A DNA stretch of 64,000 nt from NCBI GenBank assembly GCA_036768485.1, contig JAVLUZ010000767.1, forward strand, positions 124,001-188,000, read 5' to 3'. Below the pieces are notes generated by a model. It had not been told where the DNA came from. It ran no database searches and saw only the letters and a program-made list of their open reading frames with translations. Made by a program: the position numbers and the translations under genes. This DNA comes from Mermis nigrescens. Its lineage: Eukaryota > Nematoda > Enoplea > Mermithida > Mermithidae. Of this stretch, positions 1 through 10,609 are shown in pieces (positions within the stretch are counted from its first letter, which is position 1; every line of letters starts with the position of its first letter).

Positions 1-300
1 ACCCCATGTTACCCCAATGATTTCGAAACCCATGAATCTAACTCCGCATTTAGTGTGAAAAAATTTGCTGATAAACAAAACGTAGCCCTTGGTTCCTAGT
101 ACAATTCTATTAGTAAAAAATTTTCCTTGTGACTCATAACCAGATTTGCTGGCAGACAGAAAGAAAAAAAGGCGACCAAAATCTGTCCTTACACCCGCAT
201 TTTTTTGCGCTCTTCACACTCATCCTCAAGAAGTAATGCGAAATTCAAAAAACAAAAAGTCCTATTCACAGAATTTTATTCTCTACAATTCTATACGATT
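1..300 (+). repeat. Fragment of the giant GTGTAAA-array foldback family
   Basis: No gene. The stretch resembles, in the same order and orientation, the left-arm segment 23745-24000 of the large palindrome. Shared landmarks are GTAGCCCTTG near the start, the TTACACCCGCATTTT-type block against TTTCACCCCCAGATTTTCGC, and GCGAAATTCAAAAAACAAAA against GCGAATTTCAAAAAACAAAA. It is therefore part of another copy of that family running off the window edge, interrupted at about 313 by a minisatellite foldback. Similarity was judged by eye. Confidence 0.6.
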
Positions 301-312
301 AAATTGGGTTTA

Positions 313-600
313 CGGACATTTCGCCCCTCCCCCACATTTCGCCCCCCCCCCCCCCCACAGTTCGCCCTCTCACATTTCGCCCCCCCCCCCACATTTCGTC
401 CCTCACATTTCGCCCCCGCATTTCGCCCCCGCATTTCGCCCCGGACATTTCACCCCCCACATTTCGCCCCCGGACATTTCGCCCCCGGACATTTCGCCCC
501 CCCCCCCCCCCCACAGATTTCACCCCCGGACATTTCGCCTCCCCCCACATTTTGCCCCCACGGACATTTCACTCCCCCTACATATTTCGCCCTCCCCCAG
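313..600 (+). repeat. CATTTCGCCCC minisatellite, left inverted arm
   Basis: Irregular tandem array of ACATTTCGCCCC units, some with long C-runs and some with an inserted CGG. Units vary from about 11 to 20 bases because of C-tract length. The long proline- and glycine-rich open frames through it are simply translations of the repeat. Its reverse complement occurs at 1890-2092. Confidence 0.9.
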
Positions 601-1889
601 ATTAATTGTGCGAAGGGGGGTGCAAACTTCAAAGTAAAGTAGATTTGGTCCATGAGCAGACAAGTGTATACTTCAAAGAACCCATGGGCCCAGTTGCACC
701 TAACGCATGTAGCCCGTTTGTAGCAAGCGCCACTTGTAACAGGAAACGGGTTGCATCAAAATTTGTTACAGGGAAGTTGTTAACAAGTTATCATGTAACA
801 AGTTTGTAAAACACGGGTTGCACCAAAAACTTTTACAGTTACTTTTTTTGCAGGTTACAAAGGCCTGTTTAACAGGTAATTTTTTATCTGTAGACACATT
901 CCAGTTGCCCCAAATTTTTCTACAAGCGAAAAAAGTTTTGCCTGTAATTCAGTGAGTTTGATGAAAAGTCAATTTGAACTTGTAATTGCATTCCTGAGTG
1001 CGCATTTTCGATCAGCAAAGTTATTTTTATAGAAAATCTAATTCAGATGATAGTCATGTAAGTTCAGACTGTATAAGCTTGTGTATTCTGGCTCTCATTG
1101 TACAAGTTGCACGTGGTTACTTATAAATTCAAATTTTAGTCATTGTTTTTTCTTGTTTTTAAAAATTATTAAGGATTAGTCATTTTTTATGCATATTATG
1201 TTCTGTTTTGAATAAGCGAATAAATCTTGATAAAAAAATTTAACTTCGCATTAAATATATGATTTTGCTAAGCCATATTGGCTGACGTGAAATCTATATT
1301 CCACTAACAAACAAATTAGACTTTACATATGCCCATCCTCCCTTTACCCAAAACAAAATTTAATCACATTCCTTACAAAGAAAGCCTCAAGGACGCGGCA
1401 GCAAATTCAACCAGACGCGAGGTCGTCGCAACAATCGCGGTATTTGGGAAGTACAACCCAACGAAGGCTAGAGGGACTTAAGACAAGTTGATCATGCTCA
1501 ACTCTCACTCATCGACCGGGATCTGTTTTTTCTTTTGCGCACTGTATTTTACTTAGTCTCAGTATTTCGTTTTAGATCCCTTTATGCGCATATCTTGTAA
1601 CACGTTCGGACGCGATAAATCAAATTCTTTTGATCACTTCTTCTTGCGCTATTATTAAAGTTTACTTGCTTTCATGAACACTGAGTTATGTACCTAGCTA
1701 ACGCTGTTTGGGCGTGAGCAAGCTGCGCCTTATACGCTTACAACGAGCTGTATTTAGCTGGAGAGAATGAACAATGCATATGAAAAGTCTAATAATGTTT
1801 GTGTAGTGGAATGTACGGTGTCTCTCATTACTTCATTTTTGAAGTTTTTTTTAATTCAGGGTAGCACACAAGTGAACCGGATAAATCCG

Positions 1890-2092
1890 GGGGTGAAATG
1901 CTCTGCAGGTTGAAATGTGGGGGGAGGCAAAATGTTCAGGGGTAAAATGTGGGGGGCGAATTAAGGGGGCGGGGGCGAAATGTGAGGGGGTGAAATGTCC
2001 GTGGGCGAAATGTGGGGGGCGAAATGTGGGGGGGGCGGGTGTGGGGGGGCGAAATGTGGGGGGCGAAATGTGGGGGCGGAAACTGTCCGCAT
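1890..2092 (-). repeat. GGGGCGAAATGT minisatellite, right inverted arm
   Basis: Tandem GGGGCGAAATGT units with variable G-runs, the reverse complement of the array at 313-600. Units near 1890-1940 are more diverged (GGTGAAATGC, GGTTGAAATG) than those at 1995-2090. Confidence 0.9.
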
Positions 2093-2099
2093 CCCTATA

Positions 2100-2145
2100 T
2101 GTTGGGGTATCCAAGTTTATAGGTACGCGCTCGCGCTACATACCA
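2100..2145 (+). repeat. Cap sequence of the giant foldback family
   Basis: GGGGTATCCAAGTTTATAGG followed by TACGCGCTCGCGCTACATAC closely parallels the cap at 24205-24260 (GGGTACCCAAGTATATTATA then GGTACGCGCTAACGCGCTAC). It lies only about 220 bases upstream of the receptor start codon. Confidence 0.6.
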
Positions 2146-2361
2146 ATGATGAAGGTGGAAAAAAATTTCAACATACACGCGTACTTATTTATGCGCACTT
2201 ATTTAAAGTTTTAGTTTTCTGTGATTAAAATCAAAGACGACATTCAAATAAGATGTATCTACCCCTTACTTACTTCATTTCGGTCTATTTGACTTGATTA
2301 CTTTCGATTTTGCGAGCATCCGGTATTAAATAGTGCGCCAAGCCACACCTGCCTACTTTAA

Positions 2362-2508
2362 ATGAGAAACTGTAGCAACAGGACCAAAATCGGCTTATGC
2401 TTGGAAGAGAACAATTTATTTACGATTCCTAACTTATTCACATTACTGATTATATGCTCCATAATTTTCATTATCATTGGTGGAAATTTCTTAGTTATAC
2501 TTGCTGTG
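2362..2508 (+). CDS. Receptor exon 1: N-terminus and TM1
   Basis: Encodes residues 1-49 from the ATG to ILAV in TM1; the donor GTAAGC follows in phase 0. The extracellular part is short (about 18 residues) and holds two N-glycosylation sequons. TATTAAATA at about 2323 is a possible TATA-like element, but no 5' exon can be excluded. Confidence 0.88.
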
Positions 2509-5500
2509 GTAAGCAGTGAAATTCCAATTATTATCCGTCTTTCCTTAATTATTCCTTAATATTTGATTAATTTCTATTCTTTGATTTTTTTGCTTCTTCG
2601 AATAAACATGTGAACTTTCCGGGACTAGGAGAGCGCACAAGGTAGCAAAAGGGAATGCTAACGTAACGACAGGTTGACGTAAAATTTTCATATCTGAAAA
2701 TTCTAATTTCTTTATTGCCATGAAAAACCGCCAGAGAATTCTGGCTGATTTTTTCAAACGAGAGAACACTTTTTACATCTTTTTTGTTCTTAACACGTTT
2801 ACTCGTATTTTAAAGAAATCCTGCTGAAATCTTTAAAACATAACCTCGATTCCAACATTTCTTTGCATATAAGGCATAGATTTTTCAAATTTGTAATTAG
2901 GATTATTAGAGGTTTCTACCCAACATTGGCATGGAAGTCTGCTTAATCCCTCGTAATTAAAAGTAATCTTACAATAAGATTTTAAAAATGTTTGTTTTTC
3001 GTGGTTTTTGATGCCAATAGATAGAGCTCGGTGAGAAAAGTCGAAAAATGACATTTTTATCCCCACCATTTTTTCGGCACTTTTTTGTTCTTTATATATT
3101 TTTGACGCCTATACTCCCAGAATTTTGACGCTGTCCTTGTATGTTTCGAGCCCGGAAAGTGTATTTTTTTAAACTTTTTAATTTTTCATATTTTTTTGAA
3201 TTAAGATGGTAAAATTAAGGTCGTCTAGAAATTTGTTTGGCTCATTTCATTAATTTTTTGGCTCATTTTCACCATTAATCCCACTGAACTTGTTCCTGTC
3301 CGTGTGTGTTTATTATTCTGCAATAGAAATAAGTATCCACATGCGTTTATGATCTTCCGAACAGCCTCAAAGCTTAAAAACTGAAAATAAATCAGTATGT
3401 TTAATTTCTAGCTGGGCATAAAGTGTTTTATGATCAGAGATCAGTCCCATTGATTATGCATTTCGATGACCTATGCTTTTCCGCTTTGCTGTTTATTGCT
3501 ATCTATTCATTTATTTATTTACTTATACTGGGCTGGACAGATAAAAGACAGGCGATTACAGCAGCAAGTACAAAATTGGCTCATAGTTTCACTGGCCATA
3601 GCCGATCTTTTAGTCGGCAGTTGCATAATGCCACTGACATTAGCTAAGCAAATCACCGGTCGCTGGTTATTTGGTCATTTATTGTGTGAAATATGGCTCG
3701 CTTGCGACGTGTTGTTCGTTACTGCCTCTATTTTGAATCTATGTGCCATTGCTGTTGATAGGTAGAAATACAAACTGTACACTGAGCTTGCACTTCGAAT
3801 ATGTAAAGATCATTATTTAGAAATTCAGAAAATCAGCGTTTTTTCGACTGGTGTAAAGTAAGACGGAAGTCGTTATTTGAAACGAGACGAGCTAATTTTC
3901 CTTTAGATTATAGAAAAACTTTACAGCGCATCTTTCTATTTCCTACATATATCTAATTTTCATTTTCTTTATAAAGTTACCCATACTAGATAATAATTAT
4001 CCTCGCCTAGGAATTCTTGAAAGAAAAACTTCTTTTGAAAGAATGTAACAGTGAATCTAGATTAATAATTGTTCCTTTCTGTTATAATATCATAGGAATC
4101 TAACTTTTCAATGTCTGCCATTTTGTTGTGGGTCCACTCTATTTTGTGCGCAACCCTTATAGATTTCAATATATTCTATATGAAAAACTTTCTATAAAAT
4201 AAACATCTATTAGAAATTATACATATGCAAATATGTACCTACAAGGGGTGGCTAAAATAGGGCTACTTACACTCCGATCATACACTCAAACTTCGGCTAA
4301 TATAAAAATACAATTTTGAGGCTTGTTGCATTGAATAAATAAAATTGTCGTTGCTTAAACTGCGTAAAGCATTTGATCATCTGAGCGGTTGTGCGCTACG
4401 GCGGTATGTTAGCATGCTATTATACTATCAACTGCTACTAGCATATAGAAACTAGATTAGGATAGAATGTAAACAAATCAGTAACGCTCAAACCCCTGAT
4501 AACTCACCAAAATTTTCGATAAAATTAAACCACAGCATTTTTATCCATGCGCAAGTCTCAAAATTCTATGTTCTTATCAGCTGAAGTCATTAAGTGTAAC
4601 ATATAACATTGAGGTATAGCTTTCGGAGGGTCGCCCTGTTTATTTAGGGGTTGGGGATTCTCTCCACCCAAAGTTGAGATTTTTCATCTCTTTTCCTAAC
4701 TTTTAAGCAAAAACTTGCATTTTTACGTTTATACGAGTTTTTTTCTTGGCTTTCTTGGTCAAATAATAAAAGTCATTTACCCTCTAAACAGCCAAAAACT
4801 GCCAACCAAAATTTTAGGCCGTTACATGCGTATAGGAAAATAAATAAGTTTAAGTTTAATTTTTTTGCAATGATTTGGAAACTAACTTGTGCACCTAATG
4901 AAGTTATTTATATTTTTTATCAGATATCGCTGCATTACGAATCCACTTCAGTACAAAGCAAGTCGTACAGCAAGGTCAATTCTCTCGATAATTCTGACGG
5001 TGTGGCTCATTGCCAGTGCCATATCCTTCCCACCATTGGTGGGCTGGAAAGGAGAAAGTCAGGCGGGAAAATGTGCCGTCAGTAAAGACTTGGGTTACGT
5101 TTTGTTTTCTGCTTCCGGTTCGTTCTTCATACCCGTCGCTCTTTTATTGGCTATTTATGCAAAAATTTATATAATTACCAGGTGAGCAGCATATTATGAA
5201 ATTTGGCACATTGTATAAAACTATGCAATCGATTTTAAAATCTAGAAATTACATGTTGACCTTAAACCCTCCTTCATGTTGGCATGAAGGAGGGTTTAAG
5301 AAAGGAGTTAGCACTCCAAGAAGTTGAATGCCTTCAGATTTCTGTACATCCCGAAATTCTAGTTTTAGTAATATTTTCTGCGATTTACAATTCAATTGAA
5401 CCCCTCCCAGAATTTTTTGTTGCAAATGCTTGGTGATAAGTATTCAAATTCATGGACCATTTATCGGAAAATATTCTATGTTAAATAGGTTTCAGAAGCG

Positions 5501-8500
5501 AAATATGTAAATGCCGCAAAAAGAAAGCAATACATTCCAATTATCCGTATTTAAAAACATTTTCCATAAAATTCTTCTTTATTTTTTGCAAATAATTTAA
5601 TTTTTTTCTTTTCCATACAAATCATGTAAAAAATTTTCACTTTTGTCCTAGAAAGGCATTGATACTCATTTAACTCTTTTTAAAATTGATTAGAAAGAAA
5701 GAAAATCAGGATAACATTCAGCGTACTATTATGTCGGTGCTTAATTTTCCATTAACTTTTTTTAAAAGCGCGAGTAAGTACACATGACTTGCCAGCGACA
5801 AATTCTATTTTTGAATTGAGTATGTCTAAAACTTCTAAAGTCTCAATAACTTCGGAACTTCAATTAGCTAAATAGATATTAGGTCTGCCAAATATTCAGC
5901 TATCTATTAACTAACAAGTAATTCAGCGTTTCAAAATTGTACTGATTGTTAAATCACGATTCAAAGGTATCATGATAGTCGGCTTCAAGCATCCCACAAG
6001 GTCGCCTTAGTGCAGGCCCCAACCAGACATGCACGCAAAGGGGGTATAGGAGAATCTAGAACCTCCCAGAATGGAAAAATATAAAATTTTCTGGGGAAAA
6101 TGAGGCAAAATGAAGGATAAAAAAAGGATAAAAAATTTAAAAATTTCTTTAAAAGTGCTTTAAACGGACCCAAAACTGTGTAATAACGTAGTTTTAACGC
6201 TATTGTAGCGCCCGTATCAGTTTTTGAGGTCATTTTGACCAAAAAGCAAAACTTGACCCTTCCGTCAGACCGGCTGATCCCCCCAGATCGGCTATACTGT
6301 GCATTTATATATGTCCCCAACCTAAGAAGGAGCCCTAGAAAGCGAAGCATATAACAATTTGACAAGCGTACTTAATTCATTTCTTTCACTTTGCTTTGTA
6401 CAAAATCAGGCGTTTGAACCAATGGCTGATTAGTTATTTCATGACAAGGATGGTGCCCCGCCTCCAATTTTGACCAATTGTCAGAAATGCTTCTAAAAAT
6501 GTGTTTATCATGCGCAGAATCGCATTTTACCCGTTTTTTGATGGGCAAAATCATTGTTAGCTTGAAGAATTTTTGAAAAAGAATATTTCTATATTTCACA
6601 CAATTTTCGAAAATCTTGTTTTTTTAATTTTAAAATTAAAAAATGCATAGGTTATTGTTACCGGTTTTAAGCAAAGCGCCAAGATTACTATAGCTCACTT
6701 AAATGTATATTGCGCAGTAAATGAAAAGCTAATTACAAGGAACGCTCTTAGGATTATTACATTTTCACTGTATAAATCTTAGTAAGAATCTGAAAAAATC
6801 TATAGTCTCTTTCACATAACTTCGGTCATAAGTTTCAAAACTATCTCCGACAATAAGCTGACAGGTTGCGATTAAAGCATTGATCTGATATAAACTAATC
6901 CGTGATTTGGTCCGTGGGTCAGCTATAAGATTTTTTAGTGGCCTAAAAACTAGTATAAAGGTTGAAAAATTAACAGTTTTTGGTCAACTTCCGAACCTTT
7001 TTGTAGAAAAAAATTTGATTTTCATTCCTTTCTGATTTTTCCTTTCACCTTATCCTTAGAAAAGTTCCAATTTCTCTATTCTAGGGTTTATGAGCCAAAA
7101 ACCCTACATGCTTGTTTAGTAACGACTTATTTTACTATAGTTTTAGACAAATTTTGAGAGGGCCCAAGATACTGGAGCCGGCCCTGTATAACTCCCCTCG
7201 TACACGACTATTTCCTCTCATTAGAATGAAATCAGACTCGTTTCTGTAACGGTACAATATGTGCATATCAGGGCAGGCAGGTCCGTGTATCTATGAATTG
7301 CTCAAGGCATGGACTGACCCAAGAAATATTGATTTATGATGCTACATTGGGATAGCTAGTAAAACCGTATTTCTCGATGTTTTTCAGCATTGGAAAAGAG
7401 TTTTTTGAGTTTCAAATTTTAGATAACTATTACTTCTTCATTTTTCATTTTCTTCATTATTCATCATGTTTCTATCTATTAAGACCATAAAATTCAAACT
7501 TTTTGAAAAAATTCCTCTCTTAATAAACAGTGAAAAATTTTGTTTTGGGTTCTCGCTTGAGAAAATATAGAAAGCAATTCACATGTGAAACGAAGCGTCA
7601 AAAAATTGAAGCTTTTCGACAAAAAGATACGAGTTTTTTCAAGCTTGATCTCAACCTATAAAAAATTTTCGACTACCAACAGGGCGATAGTTTACCGTTC
7701 TAAGCATGAAAATGTATCAGAGCGCAGATTCAAAATTACTCAGTTTTGCTTCAAGCCTTGTTTAATTTTTTAATGCTTCATTTTGTTGTTAGCTGAAAAT
7801 TTGTGTTGGCTATCTCAGCCTCCTAGCGATTTAAGCTTTAAGGTTAAAGCCAGGCTTACTATATGTAGTATGTAAGTAGCTTAATTACACGTGCGTAAAC
7901 ATAGGCTTGAAACAGAGCACTAGTAACATTAGTTTTTCTGTCTTCTTCCGCATTTCAGCAATCATTGTGCTTTATTTTTATTTTAGGCAGAGAGCACTGA
8001 AGCGAAAGTTGTCATACGACAAAAAATTAGTCACGCATAGCAATACGTCTCAGTTGTTTTCAGATGCTTTTCTCACTGATTCTGCCGCGAAAACAGTGGC
8101 AAGTCATTGCATCAATGCTTCGGAAAAGAAGCCAAGTTTATCAAATGTTCCGAAACCAAGTGTCGCAGAATCAGTCAGTAAAGCTGAAATCCAAATTAAT
8201 ATTCAGTGTAATGAAAATACAGGGTTTTCAATGGCAGCAAGACTGCGCTCTTCACTTATAACGTCTCGTTTCGTTGACGATGAGAGACGTTCTACCGAAC
8301 CCAATGCTCGGACTGCATTGTTCAGTCAAAAGGAAGTCGTCTTGAATCTCGTCAACTTTAACAAAAACATGCAAAGTAAGCTTAATAGATTGAGCGATGC
8401 AGCTTGAAGTGTTGGTCTTGGTCTAGAATGGATTAGTGGCGGATCTAGGATTTTCGTAAGGGCGGAGGTTATACCCCAATTTTTTTCCAAAACAGTCGAA

Positions 8501-10194
8501 AATAGGTCCAAAAATTCGCTTTCGCCATCTAAATTGTGTTTTAGTCGGCGTTTTACGTCATCTGGTCTTATTTAAAATCAATTTTAAGGCGGAAATTTCG
8601 AGAAGATTTTAAAATTTAGACAATTTTGTGCAAAAAAATGCTTAAATTTCTTTGATTTCAGCGAAAACGCGGCGTGCAGCGCCCAAAAATTTCCTAAATT
8701 TACAAGGGAGGACATTTAAAGATGTGAAATGCAACTGTATTTATATTCATTTTATTTAAAATTTTTCAAGGTTTTGCTTTAAAATGAAAGAAAACTACGC
8801 TGAAATAGCTGTTTCTGTTTCAGAAATTGTTTTAGGAGTCATGAAAATGTTTGCTGCTACAAAAACCTGTTGCTGACGCTAAAATATGACTTTCAGGCCG
8901 TCAAGAAAGCAAATAAAGGACATTGAAAAGAATGATCCGGTGCGGAGCGCCGGAAAAATTTGAAAAATTGTGGTCACATGGCCAGAAATCGTCGCAAATT
9001 GCAAAGCCATTCCTTATCTCGCCAAATATTTTTGGCCAATGGGGTTTGGGGCAGCCGTCACCTCGCCGTCACCCTCGCCGTCACCCTCGCCTCCCTGAAA
9101 TCGCCCCTGGGTCTTGACAAATTTTCAAATCAGAAAAAATATCAAACTGCTGGAAAATTTTTGTTCTTTGTTTTTGGTAGCTACAGTAACGAATAGCATT
9201 ACATTTTTCCCGTTTCATAGAAGTTTTTTGCACTGAGAATAAATTTCATTACGACACGTCGTATAGGTATGTCCATTCTTCGTGCCACAAAATGTCACAA
9301 GTTCGAGTAGAACGATCTGTAAAAAATTTTTACTCATATCATTTTGGCATCTAATGCTAGGTTTTGTTGTGTCCACACGTGGGCGTGGGGTTTAGGGGTT
9401 GAGACCTCCATAATCAAAATATCTCCGCGCACATTTTGGTAGACCAAAGAGATTGAATAATTATGTGCTTTTTGCAATTTAGCCCCATCGGACCCCAGAA
9501 TGTGGCCGCTGCCCGTGTATGGTTAAGTCTCCTTTGTTTAATCGTACTTTATTAATCTAGTTCATGAAAGGATCAGTTCCTGAAAATGCACGCACTTTCA
9601 CATTTAATATCATTTTCATATTGGAGAGCAGCAAATATGACCTTAAATTTATTGTCAATGTTTCTCCTTGAATACTATTTTCCGGCTCCATCCAGTGATA
9701 CAGCTTTTCAACCCAGCTACGTGCTTTTAGAGGCCCCATCTAAGTCGACTTGTCAATCGAATCAAATGCGAAGGCAGCCATCAAATGATAGTGTTGAGTC
9801 CCACTTGGCTGATAAGCTAACCCCGACGCATCATTCGTTAAATCGTAGTGAACTCGCAAGCAGGAAAACTGATTCTGTTGACAGCATCGCTTCTAGGACT
9901 GGAATAGTGTTTAGACTAGAAATTAGACAGAAGATGAGACGGAGGCGAGAGCGTCAAGCCACTTTAGTCTTAACCGTCGTTTTGGCTGCCTTTATCACTT
10001 GCTGGCTACCATTTTTTGCCGTTTATGTCATGGAAGCCATCTGCTGCCAAACGCCGCTTCTCATTTTCGACATGTTTTTTTGGCTGGGCTACTGCAACAG
10101 TGCTCTTAATCCATTTATCTACAATTTTGCGAATGCTGACTACAGACGAGCTTTCATGAAGATTTTAAGGAGACAATCGTCGTTCGGCTTGTAA
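2362..10194 (+). CDS. Biogenic-amine G protein-coupled receptor (five exons, ~501 aa)
   Basis: Class A receptor for a monoamine, acting in the plasma membrane. Exons: 2362-2508, 3541-3761, 4924-5181, 7987-8375, 9704-10194; all junctions are GT/AG and keep frame, giving 501 residues. Visible hallmarks: N-glycosylation sites NCS/NRT at 3-8; TM1 GN; D71 in SLAIADLL; C98 and C173 for the extracellular disulfide; amine-binding D105 in TM3; DRY at 122-124; W150; S185 and S189 in TM5 (SASGSFFIP); CWLPFF with W439; NPFIY at 474-478. The third loop is about 200 residues and the tail after NPFIY is only ~23, a layout usual for Gi-type amine receptors. Two TM5 serines favour a catechol or phenol amine (octopamine, tyramine, dopamine), but 5-HT1-like cannot be excluded. 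The start of exon 5 is the least certain junction. Introns of 1.0-2.8 kb carry repeat fragments. Confidence 0.93.
2509..3540 (+). other. Receptor intron 1
   Basis: GTAAGC donor and GGACAG acceptor, phase 0. Holds a decayed minus-strand fragment of the hAT-like MITE near 3000-3075 (GATGCCAATAGATAGAGCTC, then TCGAAAAATGACATTTTT). Nothing else was recognised. Confidence 0.75.
3541..3761 (+). CDS. Receptor exon 2: ICL1 to DRY
   Basis: Residues 50-122 plus two bases of R123. Contains ICL1 ([13 protein letters not shown]), TM2 with D71, ECL1 with GRW, TM3 with C98 and D105, and ends inside the DRY codon triplet (AG|GTAGAA). Splitting the DRY arginine codon is a clear phase-2 intron. Confidence 0.93.
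3762..4923 (+). other. Receptor intron 2
   Basis: Phase 2, GTAGAA donor and TTATCAG acceptor. AT-rich; I recognise no gene, RNA or well-defined repeat in it. Confidence 0.7.
4924..5181 (+). CDS. Receptor exon 3: ICL2, TM4, ECL2, TM5
   Basis: Completes R123 and encodes 124-208 plus two bases of R209. Starts [10 protein letters not shown] (ICL2), then TM4 with W150, PPLVGW, ECL2 with C173, TM5 [17 protein letters not shown], and the cytoplasmic end KIYIITR. Donor is AG|GTGAGC. Confidence 0.93.
5261..5300. repeat. Perfect 18-bp inverted repeat with 4-nt loop
   Basis: CTTAAACCCTCCTTCATG, loop TTGG, then CATGAAGGAGGGTTTAAG. All 18 pairs match. It lies 80 bases into receptor intron 3, so it would form a stable hairpin in the pre-mRNA. 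The arms are shorter than a typical miRNA precursor. Function unknown. Confidence 0.9.
5990..6365 (+). repeat. Dispersed repeat, sense copy
   Basis: Shares blocks with the reverse complement of 57138-57390: GGGGAAAATGAGGCAAAATG, AAAGTGCTTTAA, and AACGCTATTGTAGCGC followed by TTTGAGGTCATTTTGACC. No terminal repeats or coding sequence were recognised. Confidence 0.5.
7987..8375 (+). CDS. Receptor exon 4: first part of ICL3
   Basis: Completes R209 and encodes residues 210-338 plus one base. Begins with the basic juxtamembrane QRALKRKL, then a Ser/Thr-rich, low-conservation stretch typical of a long third loop. The donor A|GTAAGC is consensus and the exon is closed by phase matching with exon 5. 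Confidence 0.82.
8376..9703 (+). other. Receptor intron 4
   Basis: Phase 1. Holds a minus-strand fragment (about 8438-8530) of the GGCGGAT...GAAGGGCGAATTT dispersed family and a tiny CGCCGTCACCCT tandem repeat at 9053-9096. AG at 9702-9703 is the acceptor I prefer; AG at 9627-9628 and 9630-9631 also keep frame and would add about 24 residues. Confidence 0.6.
9053..9096 (+). repeat. CGCCGTCACCCT mini-tandem repeat
   Basis: About three and a half near-identical copies of a 12-base unit (GCCGTCACCT, CGCCGTCACCCT twice, CGCCTCCCT) in AT-rich intron sequence. Confidence 0.8.
9704..10194 (+). CDS. Receptor exon 5: ICL3 end, TM6, TM7, tail
   Basis: Completes T339 and encodes 340-501 to TAA. The loop ends in the very basic [14 protein letters not shown], then TM6 with FITCWLPFF, a short ECL3 with paired cysteines (AICCQ), TM7 [14 protein letters not shown] and the tail [17 protein letters not shown]. 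There is no palmitoylation cysteine in the tail. No AATAAA is seen close behind the stop. Confidence 0.9.
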
Positions 10195-10369
10195 TCTGAT
10201 ATATCATGAAAGAGACTATTCCTGATATGGAGAACTGGTAGCGCGTAAAATCCTTTAATTTCTTACATATGTCCGTTTCAGTTTGCTTCAAGTTCATGAC
10301 GCACTTGACATTTATTTGCGGTAAAAACAGAAAACTTTTGCACACATGTGGGAGTTGATGAGTTGTAAG

Positions 10370-10609
10370 CATACGTGGACAGCAAGAAAATTCTGGGGTG
10401 GGTGCAAGATTTTTTGAAGGTCAAAAAGTGGCCTTAAAAATGGTGGTATGGCGATAAAAACGCCATTTTTCGACGTTTCTCATCAAGCACTATCCATTTG
10501 CATCAAAAAATTGCGAAAAAACGAAAAAATTTTCAAAAATTGAATCCTGGGGGGTATTTTGGTTTCTGGGGGGTTGCATACTCCCCAAACCCCCCTACGC
10601 CCAGGTGTG
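10370..10609 (+). mobile_element. hAT-like MITE, full copy with perfect TSD
   Basis: 240 bp element starting CATACGTGGAC and ending GCCCAGGTGTG, flanked on both sides by the identical octamer GTTGTAAG (10362-10369 and 10610-10617). Interior landmarks are TTCTGGGG, GGCCTTAAAAATGGTGGTA, TCGACGTTTCTCATC, GCATCAAAAAATTGCGAAAA and TTGGTTTCTGGGGGG. Ends CA...TG with an 8-bp duplication fit the hAT superfamily. No coding capacity. It sits about 175 bases after the receptor stop. Confidence 0.88.

Larger units (their letters stand above)
313..2092. mobile_element. Foldback-type element bounded by inverted minisatellite arrays
   Basis: Two arrays of the same ACATTTCGCCCC unit face each other (313-600 and 1890-2092) around a ~1.3 kb central segment with no recognisable gene. 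The central part contains two direct copies of ACGGGTTGCAYCAAAA (near 745 and 813), each followed by a TTACAG block. The element appears to interrupt the giant-palindrome family: array sequence lies on its left (1-300) and a cap-like sequence of that family on its right (2100-2145). The architecture matches foldback transposons, whose inverted ends are made of short tandem repeats. Mobility is inferred. Confidence 0.55.
5182..7986 (+). other. Receptor intron 3 (2.8 kb)
   Basis: Phase 2, ending in a TTTTATTTTAG acceptor. Contains a perfect 18-bp hairpin at 5261-5300, a dispersed repeat at about 5990-6360 found inverted at 57138-57390, and a lone TATAGTCTCTTTCACATAAC at about 6801 resembling the end of the TAGTCTGTTTCA element family. 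No coding potential was recognised. Confidence 0.7.

Noticed and set aside
146..653. Proline-rich and glycine-rich open frames on both strands
   Set aside because: They are translations of the CATTTCGCCCC minisatellite; every frame stays open because the unit lacks stops.
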